A stretch of DNA of 64,000 bases from Cheilinus undulatus (GCF_018320785.1 NC_054876.1:6360207-6424206); one strand, 5' to 3'; positions 44,701 to 55,915 are shown, counted from the first letter of the stretch. Notes: generated from the letters alone by a model not told the origin. Numbers and translations: made by a program.

Positions 44701-47700
44701 GCACCTGTCTTATAGTATAGATTTAGATTTTTCAAAGCCTCCATGCTTTTCATTACTATCATTTATCGTAATAACAGAGTGTCATTTTGCATCATTCAAA
44801 AGCTCATAAGATAATGAAATATCGAAGTAACGAACAAAGTTACAAGAAAACAGATCAGTCAGCGCACTAAAATGTCCTGTACGTGTCTTCAGTTCTGGGC
44901 AGATTAAAAATAAACAGACCAAGTATTTGTCAGCATTGTAGAGAAGGAGCAGAAAAGCCCTTATAAATACATTTTTCACAGTAAATGTTTTTCACAAAGG
45001 TATCAAGCACAAGCACCAGTCACCTTTTTATATTGGTAATCTAGAGAATTGTTTTAAATGTGCACCAACAATGGGCTTGTGAGCATAAGAACTGGGCAAT
45101 GGAGCAATAGGAAAAGGTGGACTGGTCTGATAGATCACGTTTTCTTTTACGTCATGTGGGTGGCTTGGTACATTTGTGCCGCTTACCTGGGGAACACATG
45201 GCACCAGGATTAACACAGGACACCATGGCACTATGGGAAGAAGTCAAGCTGGCAGAGGCAGTGTGATGCTTTGGGTAATGTTATGCTAGGAATCCCTGAG
45301 TCCTGCCATCCATGTGGACATTACTCTGACACGTACCACCTACCTAAGCATTGCTGCAGACCATTTATACCCTTTCATGGAAACGGTATTCCCTGATGGC
45401 TGTGGCCTCTTTCAGCAGGATAATGTGTTCCGCCACAAAGAGAAAGTTGTTCAGGAATGGTTTGAGGAGCACAATGAGTTTGAGGTGTTGACTTGGCCTC
45501 CAAATTCCCCAGATGCTGGACAAACAAGTCCAATCCATGGAGGCCCCACCACGCAACTTACAGGACTTAAAGGATCTGCCTCTAACATCTTGGTGCCAGG
45601 CACCACAGCGCCTTCAGGGCTCTCCTTGCCTCAACAGGTCAGGGCTGTTTTGGCAGGATAAGGGGGACCAACACAAATTAGATGGTCATAGTGGTATGCC
45701 TGATTGGTGGGTATACAAATAGCCCAGTTTAAAGTGATCCAAAGCCAATGCTTTATTAGCAATGCAATGTATTCTCATCCATTCATTATCTACACTGCTT
45801 ATCTAGTTTGGGGGCTGAAGCCCATCCCAGCTGTCACTGGGCAAGAGGTGGGGTACACCCTGGACTGGTCACCAGTCAATCCCAGGGCTGAGACAAACAA
45901 CCAGGCACGCTCTTACTCACACCTACAGCCTATTAAGAGTCACCTAGCGAGCATGTTTTTGGTGTTGGGAGCTAGTGCTGCTCACTTTAAAGCTTATACA
46001 CCATTTTGTAATGCTGTCTGAATTCTGACTAAGCATTGTTGTACTCTTCTGTACTCTTTGTATCACACGATGCATTGAAGAAAGTATTAACCAACCGGGC
46101 AGAAAGTGACGTTTGACTGCTCTCATACAGGACAGACATATGAGAAAACAAACAAGACGGATAAAGAGCAAAGAAACACAGAACAGCTATTATATTGAGG
46201 CAGTTTTTAAACTGAAATCTATAATCTGTTAAAATAAGGTACAAAGGATTCATCATAGAGTAACAGCCTTCTAGGGATTCACAGATACCTGATACCAGTC
46301 ACCCAGGCACTTGTACTTTCACTCTTAAAACGCTGCAGATAATGTACTCAAGATCGTTTTAAAAGCTTGTTAGTCTCTCATTATGAGTCTGAGGTCACAG
46401 CTGGAGTTGGAGCCATGTCTGCAGTTTGTTGATACCTAACATAAACTAGGATGAAAGAGGAGAGGATAAAAAAAAGCTATGCACTAATGAATTGACAAGA
46501 GGAGGGGGCAGGAACATCTGATGAAAATGAAGCAAACTTTCTCAACAATCTTAGGAACAGCTAAACTATTATTTTGTTTTCTTATTTGTCATCCACCATA
46601 CACAGCTTAATTATAGGAAACAGAAAGTAGGAAATGAGTTGGTAATTCAAAGAAAACCATTGTGTATATTTTAGGGATGGGTATGAGTTGTCATCACAGT
46701 TCGAGAGACATTTCCTTGCTTGCACTGTATACATGCAGTTTAAGGCTGCAACAGTTCAGAGTACTTGTTAATATGTGTACTAAAAATTTCAGGGTTTGTT
46801 TAAATAAATATACTTGAATATGAAATAATAGCAATTTTTAAAAACTAATAACTGGTACATAGAGGCATATAACTTCTCCAGCCGTGGCTCTGACTTTATT
46901 AGCATTATGGGCTAGAGCATTGGTCCCCAACCTGGGGTCAGGGACCCCCTTGGGGGGGCACCAGAGATTTTGGGGGGGCGCGAGGCTCCGTCTGCTTTGA
47001 GCTTGCCAAAATTAGATTCACTCATACTAATTAAAATGATGATAAAGCACTTATTCATGCAAAGGTCTCTTGATAAGAAAACCTTGGTGTGGGGCTATTT
47101 CAGATAGATTTGAACAATAAAAACTTTAAAATTTGATATTAATTTTTGACATCCATGTATCACCTTTAGTTTGTGTGGGTCCTGGGGGACCTCAGCGCCT
47201 CTATGACACAAATAAGGGGGGCTCATAGGGAAAAAAGTTGGGAACCACTGTGCTAGAGTACAACAACTGCTTTACAACAGCTACGGTAACTATCAAAGGA
47301 CATACAGTATGACTCAAAAGAAGCCTGTTAGCACAAATCATTTGTGACAAGACAAGAGTGGAAAGATTATCAGTGTTATTAAGAATAAAACTGGTGACTG
47401 CAGAGATGCTTTAATGATGGTTAGTGGAAACAGAAGACTTCTTTCAGTTGAGCTGAAGTAACAGCTACAATAGCAGATTATAGTAGCAGATTACTACTAC
47501 ACTCTACAGTAGTAGTAGAGTGGAACCCAGGTAATGGGAAAGAGAAGCATGTTGATAAAATGGCTGTAACAACTTGTGGACAAATCTGTAGTGACTAGAG
47601 ATGCAATGATTGTGAAAATTAGGGCTGATGCTGATGAATTTTTTTCATCATTTCATTTGGTTCAAGACTTCTACTGTGCCATAATTTTTTCTCATGTTTG

Positions 47701-50700
47701 AACATTAAAACTGATTAGAGTTTGTCTGGTCTTATTCTGCCCAGCGAATGAACTCTTATTTGCTTCAGCAGGTTTATAACTGATGACAGCGTAAAATTGA
47801 TTGGACCAGATAACGTCGGTTACTGGTCTGTACATTCCACATTATTTGGCCAATGGTCAGTTTTGGAACCAGGACTGATACAGACTCTAAACTGATGCAT
47901 TGATGCATACCTAGTAACGCTGGGTATTTTAGTCTCAGCGTTGATGATGATGGCCTGATGAAGTTTGAATCCTCTTGTTCATACTATGGCACTCCGCATC
48001 GACATTTTCCTTATACAAATAAGGTTAATAATTCAGTTACACTGTCATCTCCTATTATTTCATTTCAAGCTGTGATGTAAATCACTAATAAGCAGCTCAC
48101 AACAAAAACACAGTGGACCACCAGCAGATTTGTACGTGACATATTTGTTTTTACTGTAAAAATAATCAATGAATACTCATTCATATGATCGTGCTAGCAC
48201 TCAAGTATAAAACTATTGCATAGTCCAATCCCTAGTATCTACATTCAGTATTTTTTAAGATAGCAATGTTGGGCCTTTTTAAGAAAGTATGAGTAAAACC
48301 CTGATGTGATTGATTTTATACATGGTGCATTTTAAATACTTGCATAACATTTTGGCATGGGCTCTATGGATTATAAAGTATTCAAAGATGCTCTCAGTGA
48401 CCAAAAATACCAACGCACTGTTGGCACGATCAGACCTCCTCTGTTGTGGACTCTGAAGATTTAAAGCATTTTATTGCCTGATAAATAATGCATTTCTGTG
48501 GTGCAAGGTAGCCTTTTATTGTCTCCAAGGTGTTAAGCGGTAGTCTATCACAGCCAGAGATACAGAGGGGACATGGTAGTAAATGCACAGATCATTCTGA
48601 TTGTTTTATAACCTAGTTAAAAATGCAGATCATTGCAGTTAATTGGAGTTTAATCCAGCAGGCTGAGCTCTGAAACACAAAATGTATGTCCTCACATGAA
48701 ATGCACATTTAAAACCTCCTCTAATGGCTTAAACAGATGTTTCACATACATCGCCATATCTGCTTTATATAACATGTTTTAACATCACTCCCCACTCCAT
48801 GTCATCTACATGCATTATGTGTAACGTTGCAAATTCACAGCCTGTCTGGCAGTGGTGGTAGGCAGGCTGATAATCGTCAGCCATCCTTGTAATCAGCAGC
48901 CCTCCACCGCGTCTGATATTGATCACGTTATTCCTCCAGAACTGATCATTAACGTGACTGGCAGTTACAACAAAGAGAAGAAAGCCAGTGCTCTCTCAAA
49001 GCCGAGCCCCCTCGTTGTGCATTAAGAGCTGTGGACACTGAATGAGGGAAATTACTCCTCTTTTATCAGCGCTGCCCTTCTCTCCTCAAAATGAACATCT
49101 TTCATTCATTTCTCTTTCTAATTACCCAAACTCAGCGCCCATGTTTCTGGCAAGCATGTGCCTTCCAAAAGGTTGTGAGGCTGAGGGATTAGGTATGATC
49201 TCGTAATGTTGCTAATGGAAAGGTTGGCACAGGAATGTGAGCTCTATTTTTTTATTTATTTTTGGTGGGAAGGACACAGGTGCCCTTGCAGAGCGATGTG
49301 ACGTGAGTGGACTGTGAATTTGCCAGGTGGCAGTGAAAGAGAGAACGAGCGATAGAAATGAAGACAGAGCAAAGCGGGGAGAAGAGGAGAGATAGATAGA
49401 CTGGGAGAGGGAGTGGAGTCTACAGGGAGGCTGTGTCTATAGACCAGAGCATCTCTCACTGAATGAGATGGGAGAAATTTCTGGAAGGCATTCGCTCCAA
49501 CAGACCAAACTGGCCACGATTTGAGGGTTTGATTTGTGGATGAAACTAATCAGCAGCCAGGAAAAGAAGTGTCTTTTTTTTACAGCTCTTTTTAATGACG
49601 ATAGACCCCCCCTTGAGCTGCCACACGTACACAATCAGTTTTTACACACATCCAGTCACTTAAGATACCTCTCGGTGTAAGATTTATAGGCGTAGTGATT
49701 GGCTTCATCACCCCCCTCCACCATTCTGCGGCACTGCCATTTGCAATGGTTGATGAGCCCCTCCGCCCTCTCAAACATGGCCGTCTAAGGGATTGGGGGT
49801 GGGGGAAAGGAGTAAAAGGAGGGTGGGTGGCGTAAGGCACGCTGTCTCAGATCACTCCACCTCCTCCATCATCTGCTCATGCTTTCCCTACACCTCTTCA
49901 GCCGCCGCTGAAGGTCACTCTTCAAGCTTCCTCGTTCACGGCTGAAGCCCGCTCCCTGAGTCTCTTCACCTTTGTCACTTTCCGCTAAAAAAAGTGAGTG
50001 AATGGGCTGCCATACTTTATAGTGCTGCGTCAAAAGAGGCGGAGTGGAGGAAGAGAATTCAATTTTTTGGGCCCGGCATCGGGGGGTGGGGATGTGACGT
50101 TGAGGAGGGAAGAGGCCACCCATTGGCCGAGCGAGGCGTCAGTCCTGCGCGCTGCTGCAGACGGACAGGCCACTCGATGAATATGGATGAGAGCAGTGAA
50201 AAGGGTGATGCGGCAGGGAAGACCCCCCCCCTCCTTCAAACCGATGCAGGCTTGAACAATGCGTGCCGTCTTTCACTGAAAACACTGAGAGCCTGCATTA
50301 GCATTTTCTCAGACAATTGAGGCTCTGGCCAGCTGCAGGCATGGCTCGGATGCTGCGGTGAAATCTCTTTCTCTGCACCCACTGATGAATTAGACCTCGG
50401 TGAAAAAAGTCGACCGGCCGCATTCCTCAACACTACCACTGCACCTATGCCGAGGCTAATGTTAAGATCCCCTTTAGAGATTGTGCCCCGGCATTGATGG
50501 CGATCTGACAGAGGACTTGAGCAGCAGCAGATCTCAGAATGGGTAAGCCTCTAAACTCTTTTTGTCTGACTTGTTGAATTTATCCTTCATGCATTTATCC
50601 TTCGGACAATTTCAAACACCTACATCTCATTTTTGCTCATTTTTTGTTCCATCGTCCTTGCCGCCTGTCAGCAGCAGGTTAGTCCATTGAAATGCAGAAT

Positions 50701-53700
50701 GGGTACTCGCACGGGTAGTGAGAAGGAGGGAGGACGGTCACAAGGCATTTCCTCCTGACCCACCCCCCTTGAGTGACTTAACTAAACACATTTGGCTCAG
50801 CGTCCGTGTCTCTGCTCCAAGCCATCCTTCCAGTCTTGGAAGCAGGGTTTTGAACTAACACCCCACTGGCTCTGCTTCCCAACGTGCCCCACTGCTCCCG
50901 TTCCCTGGCGGATTGCAGCAACAGATTGCCATGTTTACTCTACCACATGACGCCATTTAAACCTGTTACTGTGATCTCAGACACTAGGACGGAATTAATT
51001 ATTGACTAATGACAGCAAACGTGGCTGTGAGGGCGACCGAGGGGATCTTCCTCCCTTGCTGGGTTTTACTCTGGTTGAAGGCGAGCAGAAAGTTACGCAG
51101 TGGGTTTTGGCTTGTCCGTCAACAACAGGTCCTTGAATGTTTGCAACCATGCAATCATTTGAATTAAAGTCTATGTGTGGCTGCGATAGCAGATATTTTG
51201 TGATAGGAACGAGGGCTGTTAAGCTTTTCGACACCCGTGTCAGACATGCATGATCTTTATTTTTCCACCAAGGTCATTTTATTCTGAGGAAAGCAGAGAG
51301 CCGATGGCGATAAAGCACAGAAATCTAAAGATGGGACAAAGGTTAGAGATAGAAAACACTGTTCAAAAGATGCCTCTGTGAAGGTTTATCTTCTATTTTG
51401 GAGAAAATTAGGAGCACCTGACGTATTTACTATCTTTTGATAGTGCTTTCAGGTAAATGTGGGCTCAAGGTCTACAGCGATTTGGGTTTCTCCAATGCTA
51501 ATTAACCCAAATCAAAAGTGAATCCCATTAAAAGTCATGCCATTGTCCGTATGTGTTTGTCAGCACGCCATTGCACGCCAAACAAGCGTGTGTCTGAATG
51601 GAACATGAGGGGCATATTAATGCAATAAGAAGAGGAGCAAACATCTAGGCTGTGAAATCCCTTAATGTCACAGTGCCATGTTCATTCACGTCTCAGTCTA
51701 ATGAGTGCATTACTGAGGCAACAGGTTGGTCTCAGTGCCACCTCCATCTATCATCCATCCACCCATTCATCCATCTTTCCTTCCTGACCAAACAAGCCAG
51801 ACAAGCCCTCATCGATAACCCTCTACAAAACATGACATGTAGCTACACATAGACAGAATATCCGCATCCACTTGATCTAGACATCTCCAAAGATGGACAG
51901 TGCTTTTTTACATCTCTGTCCGCTGGAGTGACGTCACCCTCGAGGCAGCTGAAAAGGATCGAACATGACGTCATTGCATTGATATCAGCATGCAGAGGAG
52001 AGCACTACGAATGCACCTGTACTGAGTGTTTACCATGACATCATCAATGCAATATTTGGGATTCAGTGGGGAACCACAGCTGCACCACATCCATAAATAT
52101 CATATTTCTGTTCTTTGTATTCGTATTCAGGTCCAGGCTCAATATGTGGTTGATTGCTTCTTTCTAGATTAGAACACTCAATGTGATTTACTTAGACTGA
52201 CACTTTGCCCACTTCTGCACTGATTAATTCTTAATTAGCACAGCAGGAAAGTGAAGTTTCTGAGCAGTAAGGAGGAAACTAGTAATACACCGGTTCAACT
52301 TTTTGAGTTCTGATATTGATCCAATACCTGCTTTGGGTATCTGCTCAAACGGATCCAATCTAATCTGACACCAGTGCTAAACCTACTCCTCACTGTGACG
52401 ATGAGCATGGAAATCATTTATCTGTATTGCAGCATTTAGTTTCCCTAACTTTACGTAGTAAATAAAGATAAAATGAAATTTCTATCTGCCCAACAATCTG
52501 TGTAGCACCTGCAACAGCATCACTCGTGCTCTGCGGTCACAGCTGCACCGCACAAGCAAAACAGCCAAAGTTGTGCACCCCATTTTTGCTCATGCTTTTA
52601 AAGTTGCTAGCATTATCTTTCAAAGCATCCTATACTTAAGTAAATGGATAAAGCTTTTCCTTGGTGGTGCATGATCCGGGAAGTCTGTAGCCTGTAGCAC
52701 TGCACTGTGACGTCACAGCTCCAGGTATCTGCAATGACATTTGCAGCTTTTGCATACGTCACTCGGCTTACATGTCACATGTTATCTAATTTCGTTGTTG
52801 TACGGCTCAGGCAGAGCGCCTTCAGAAATGTTTTACCCAGTGGCAAACTGCACTGTGGTTCCAAGTGTTTTGTGCTTTCAAACATAACTGCAGTTTTTCA
52901 CTTCTTTGCAGAGCAGACTGGAAAGTTAACTGCTTCATTTCGTCCACCTTCTTTCATCTGTACACTTTCCTCATAGATTATTATCAATTCATTGCAAATT
53001 GGATGTGGAATTTAGCTTGGTAGTGTAGGTTCTTCTCAAAAGATGGTTCCTGGGATGCTTTGACTTTTCAGGAAGCATGCTGCTGCTCGATTATTGGCAA
53101 AAAACCTAAACATGATTATTTTGACCGACGCTGATATCCCAATTATTAAGCATGATCACCAAGACATTTTTCATCTTCATCTGTGTGTGAAGTTCAGTGA
53201 TTAAGCTGAAGTAAATCGTGTTGCCTTGAGAGGATGCCACAGCTTTGTAACATAAATTGTTAACATTTTTTAATGTTAACTAATTTCATTAGAACTGATT
53301 CTACACAGGAAAGGTGAAGAGATGTATACTCAACTAAATTTTAATTAAAGCATGCCAATTATTTACATAAAGTGCTCTTTATTTTACTGACTATTTGTCA
53401 TACCTTACTATAGCAGTTTAATCTTCGGAACTCTGGAAAATGATCTCTTTTAGATTTAAACATCTGAATTAAAGAAACATATAGGTTCACAAATCACTGC
53501 ATGCACTGCAAGAGTCAGAGGAGCATGTAAAGAATGAGATCTTTAATCAACAAATATCACCCGTATTCTGATGATTTCAGTAATTAACATACTGTGTGCA
53601 AACAGCCTGGGTGTTTTATGACTCTTTTTTGCGAAAAGTTTGACAGGGACCTGATGAAATGTTGATACAACTTTGCAAAGTGACGTAAATAATGAAATAA

Positions 53701-55915
53701 CCGCCCAAAAAAACAACACCAGAATAAAAGCATTGTTTTAAAATGTTGTTAGTCTTATCACTGAGAAAAAAATAATATGCTTTTAATTTAAATGCATCCC
53801 AGAAGAGTGCCATACCTTGAATTCTTACCACATATTGACAGGCAGGTTGCAGATGGTGTATCTGCTTTGCATACTGGCTTTTATGCCTCTGTACCTTATG
53901 GAGCATGAACGCTGGTTCAGTGGCTTCAGATTGAGCTACGCTCACGCTGGTGCTTATGATGTGTAAATTGAAATGTTCAATTCACTGTTCAAAAAAAAAA
54001 TATGAACATTAAGTGCATTCAGACACAACACTGTGAGCACTCTCTGTACTTTAAAGGAAGGGTTTGGCCTCACATACATCATCAAAGGAGCGCATCAAGA
54101 CATCGAGGCGTTTGGCCTCAATTATGTTTATTGTTTATCGTAGGAGGCTATAATCATACTTGAAACTCAATTGCCCAGCGTTAGTAGATATATTTATAAC
54201 AGTGCATGTCAAATAATATAAATTAAGTTTTGCAGAAATCTACTACTGATGAAAGTGAATATAAGTGGTAGTAGAAGCTTTAGGCTAGAAAGGAGGAGGC
54301 TGGGTTGGAGGACGCATTGATGAAGCAGAGATTAGTGAAGGGCTGCATTTGCTACATAGAAAAGTTTCAACAGCCCAACCATACCTCTTCCTGCGTTTCC
54401 TCAAATAAAACCAGACCATCTTGTCCCTTTTCATACTCGTATTCTTTAACCCTCCCTCCCTTTTTTCTATCGATCTCTTTCACCAAATCCCTAGGGTCCA
54501 AAAAGGAGTTTGACGTGCCTGAGAGCCACGGTCGACCCGCTGAGCTTTCCCAAAAGAATTGTTCAAATATTGAATAAATAAATAATTGTTAAATTGCATT
54601 ATGGTTGATTGTGAAATGGACCCAATATTGAGAGAATGATCTGAAACTGGCTGTGAGAGTTTGCAAAAAATAATTCAGTTATTGTCAGCCAGCTGATTGC
54701 AGTAGGGTGTATGACTTCTGTGTCCTGCATGGACTATCGCTAAGCTCCATTTCGTTGTGAAACCACCACCACATCTTAAAACATTACTTTTGCAGATACC
54801 AAGTATCCTGAGAAGTTTTTGAGGTTACAATCATGAAGTTGTCTTTGTTCTTAACTTCCTCAATGCTATTCTGGCCACTAAGAAAAATGTACAAGCCAAC
54901 CAGTGCACTGATAACAGTGACGTAGCACCCACACATGCATGCCGTAAATACAGAATAATGAGACTGAGCTGCATAGACTGGCCTCAAAAATTAGCCTGTA
55001 ATCAACAATACCCAATCTTGTTTTCTGAGCCAGGACTGGAATGACATCCAATACCAGGACTGGACTGGTGCATCCCTAGAGGAAGCATGTTTGACTGTGA
55101 ATTCTCCAACCTGATGTGCTGTCAATCACTTCCTTCTACAAGCCTCTGTAAGCCACAGAAACCCCTTTCAAAATGGAGGAGATTTAGACCATCTTGGCAG
55201 TGTGGTATTGAACAAATCTGCAGGATTGGTTCCCATATGTTCCTCTCACGGCTGCTCATTAAGAGGGATCAATCTGCAGTGGTGATCATGAGCTGCACGT
55301 GTTTGCAGACAGTCCTGTGTGTCACTTTTCTTTTATTGCAAACACAGGCCACATTTTGTTCAGTCAAAATGCTGGACCTAGCTTTGTATGTAGCCAGAGG
55401 TTGCTTAGACTCCTTGAAAACAGTTTAAAATTAGACCTCTGCAAACTGGAAAGGAGGTCATCATTTACTCTGAGAGAAATCTGGGACAGGACACAGAACA
55501 TGTCACCAATCCCTGATAAAATGTGAATACACTGGAACTAGAAAGAAAGCACTAAAAAGACAAAACTACATGAAAACAGGCACATTCATGCCACAATATA
55601 ATGTCAGTACCTTTCCTCACATATGTCCCAGTGAAGAACGTGTCCTCATTGTGAATTTTTGCTGGCTCAGGTTATTGGAGCGGGGGGTTAGGCTCCAGTA
55701 AGGTTTATATGACGATATGCAGTTACTTTACAAGATGTGACCCTTTCCCACTTTGTGTGTCTCTTCCCCAGAGGAGGGTGAGTACTTCCTGAAGGTGCTG
55801 ATCCCCAGCTATGCAGCCGGCTCTATAATTGGCAAGGGCGGCCAGACCATCGTACAACTGCAGAAAGAGACGGGTGCCACCATTAAGCTGTCCAAATCCA
55901 AAGACTTCTACCCAG
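32580..55915 (+). CDS. nova2: NOVA2 neuronal RNA-binding splicing regulator, 5' part (exons 1-2)
   Basis: Partial coding region: exons 32580-32754 and 55772-55915, residues 1-106, continuing beyond the window. NOVA proteins bind YCAY clusters through three KH domains and control alternative splicing in neurons. Exon 1 encodes the N-terminus with a bipartite nuclear-localisation-like signal (R38-K39-R40 and K53-R54, in [10 protein letters not shown]...CTKRTN). Exon 2 encodes the first part of KH1, including [20 protein letters not shown] with its GKGG loop (79-82). The junction reads EEGEYFLK, as in human NOVA2, whereas human NOVA1 has EDGQYFLK. The cysteine before TKR and linkage to kptn also favour nova2; nova1 is the alternative. 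Both splice junctions are phase 1. KH2, KH3 and the rest of KH1 lie past position 64000. Confidence 0.88.
33654..33927. mobile_element. MITE with ~45-bp imperfect terminal inverted repeats
   Basis: The left end (TCAAGATAGCCGACAT, then ATACATCCAATCCATGCCGG) and the right end inverted (ACAAGATGGCCGACAT, then ACATCCAATCCATACAGG) match over about 45 bp. The left copy has an 11-bp insertion (ggttgtcgcta). The flanks are ctgcag on both sides (33648-33653 and 33928-33933), a possible 6-bp target duplication that is itself a palindrome. The interior has repeated 'cctaagcctaacc' motifs. The superfamily is uncertain. Confidence 0.7.
36871..37411. mobile_element. Mariner-type MITE with TA target duplication
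   Basis: The left end is CAGTGCTTAACAAATTTATT then AGAC; the right end inverted is identical over at least 24 bp. TA dinucleotides flank both sides (36869-36870, 37412-37413). It is 541 bp with no transposase. The CAGTG terminus and TA target are typical of Tc1/mariner elements. A 'ttagggttaggg' motif sits at 37374-37385, just inside the right repeat. Confidence 0.85.
40163..40676. mobile_element. piggyBac-like MITE flanked by TTAA
   Basis: The element starts CCCTTTTACTTCT and ends AGGAGTTAAAGGG, imperfect inverted repeats of about 13-15 bp. TTAA lies on both sides (40159-40162, 40677-40680), the exact target of piggyBac transposases. Internally two copies of a ~140-bp unit lie in tandem (about 40395-40534 and 40535-40670), each with 'acatgcagta', 'actgcca.atatta' and 'aatgggcaaaa'. 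Confidence 0.8.
40965..41095. repeat. Dispersed teleost repeat fragment
   Basis: 'ttatttatttatgtgtttat', 'gggaccatgtacaata' and 'gagttagcttaaagctaatt' followed by 'tacatctgcagtccct' recall a common fish dispersed repeat, probably a retroelement 3' end. The family is not named. Confidence 0.45.
41800..42290. other. Candidate conserved non-coding block in nova2 intron 1
   Basis: A stretch without repeat features, of balanced composition, with homeodomain-type TTAATTAG-like cores ('gttaattagac') and no coding potential. It looks more constrained than surrounding DNA, but that is an impression from a single sequence. Confidence 0.25.
43260..43495. repeat. Dispersed teleost repeat copy
   Basis: 'gggcaatttagagtgact', 'aacaagcatgtctttggg', 'gtaccaggagagaaccca' and 'gtggtaaccactacacaacc' in the same order as the very common fish repeat also found at 19247-19420 and, by its other part, at 45778-45965. 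Confidence 0.65.
45060..45715 (+). mobile_element. 5'-truncated Tc1-like transposon with transposase pseudogene
   Basis: The + strand holds the C-terminal half of a Tc1 transposase. From about 45341 it reads [31 protein letters not shown] and [19 protein letters not shown]. The conserved D of the QQDN motif is present. Directly after PNSPD a short deletion removes the family's LNPIEHLW block, which carries the catalytic glutamate, and shifts the frame. The rest ([19 protein letters not shown]) continues in another frame to 45664. Inactive. Confidence 0.85.
45778..45965. repeat. Dispersed teleost repeat, 5' part
   Basis: 'attcattatctacactgctt', 'gaagcccatcccagctgtca', 'ggtggggtacaccctggact' and 'gagcatgttttt' in the order of the fish repeat whose other half is at 43260. 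It directly follows the Tc1 remnant. Confidence 0.65.
46918..47250. mobile_element. hAT-type MITE with 8-bp target duplication
   Basis: Starts CATTGGTCCCCAACCTGG and ends AAGTTGGGAACCACTG, inverted copies of each other. The flanks are ggctagag (46910-46917) and tgctagag (47251-47258), an 8-bp duplication with one mismatch. 333 bp, G-rich near the left end, no transposase. Related in terminus to the 1322-1745 element. Confidence 0.8.
48840..49220. other. Candidate conserved non-coding block in nova2 intron 1
   Basis: Repeat-free, balanced composition, with several homeodomain-type cores (gtaatcag, ctaattaccc, gctaatgg) and no coding frame. Together with the neighbouring block at 49860-50542 it could be a regulatory island for an internal nova2 promoter. 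Conservation is not tested. Confidence 0.3.
49860..50542 (+). promoter_or_regulatory. nova2: Probable alternative promoter and first exon of nova2
   Basis: A GC-richer, CpG-containing block in an AT-rich intron. It ends ATG-G (50539-50542) followed by a strong donor GTAAGC (50543). The ATG has A at -3 and G at +4. Splicing to 55772 gives G|AG = Glu and then the exact NOVA2 frame: M-EEGEYFLK. The in-frame TGA at 50518 makes this ATG the only start in that frame. Short upstream ORFs (for example ATG GCG ATC TGA, 50497-50508) precede it. The predicted protein lacks residues 1-58 with the nuclear-localisation-like signal. The exon start is not defined. Confidence 0.5.
51738..51774 (+). promoter_or_regulatory. 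YCAY cluster, possible NOVA-binding site
   Basis: Eight YCAY tetramers on the + (RNA-sense) strand within 37 nt: CCAC, CCAT, TCAT, CCAT, CCAC, CCAT, TCAT, CCAT. NOVA KH domains bind such clusters, and NOVA1 is known to regulate its own pre-mRNA. It lies in nova2 intron 1 about 1.2 kb after the alternative-exon donor. It may also be a degenerate (CCAT)n microsatellite. Confidence 0.4.
55772..55915 (+). CDS. nova2: nova2 coding exon 2 (start of KH1)
   Basis: 144 nt encoding residues 59-106, [20 protein letters not shown], then [20 protein letters not shown] and SKSKDFYP, identical to mammalian NOVA2 as I recall it. The GKGG loop contacts RNA in KH domains. Acceptor cttccccag, donor G|GTAAGA, phase 1 at both ends, so the exon can join either first exon in frame and its own skipping would also keep frame. 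Confidence 0.97.

Larger units (their letters stand above)
32755..55771 (+). other. nova2: nova2 intron 1 (23 kb)
   Basis: A long phase-1 intron ending 'ctcttccccag'. It contains MITEs (33654, 36871, 40163, 46918), a broken Tc1 element (45060), dispersed repeats, candidate conserved blocks near 41800-42290 and 48840-49220, and a GC-richer block at 49860-50542 that looks like an alternative first exon. Much of 34470-36430, 37650-40150 and 52000-55750 is AT-rich with nothing I can name. Confidence 0.8.

Noticed and set aside
49994..50320. 108-residue frame within the candidate alternative nova2 exon
   Set aside because: It ends before the donor, is out of the exon 2 frame and has no known similarity. 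At most it acts as an upstream ORF.
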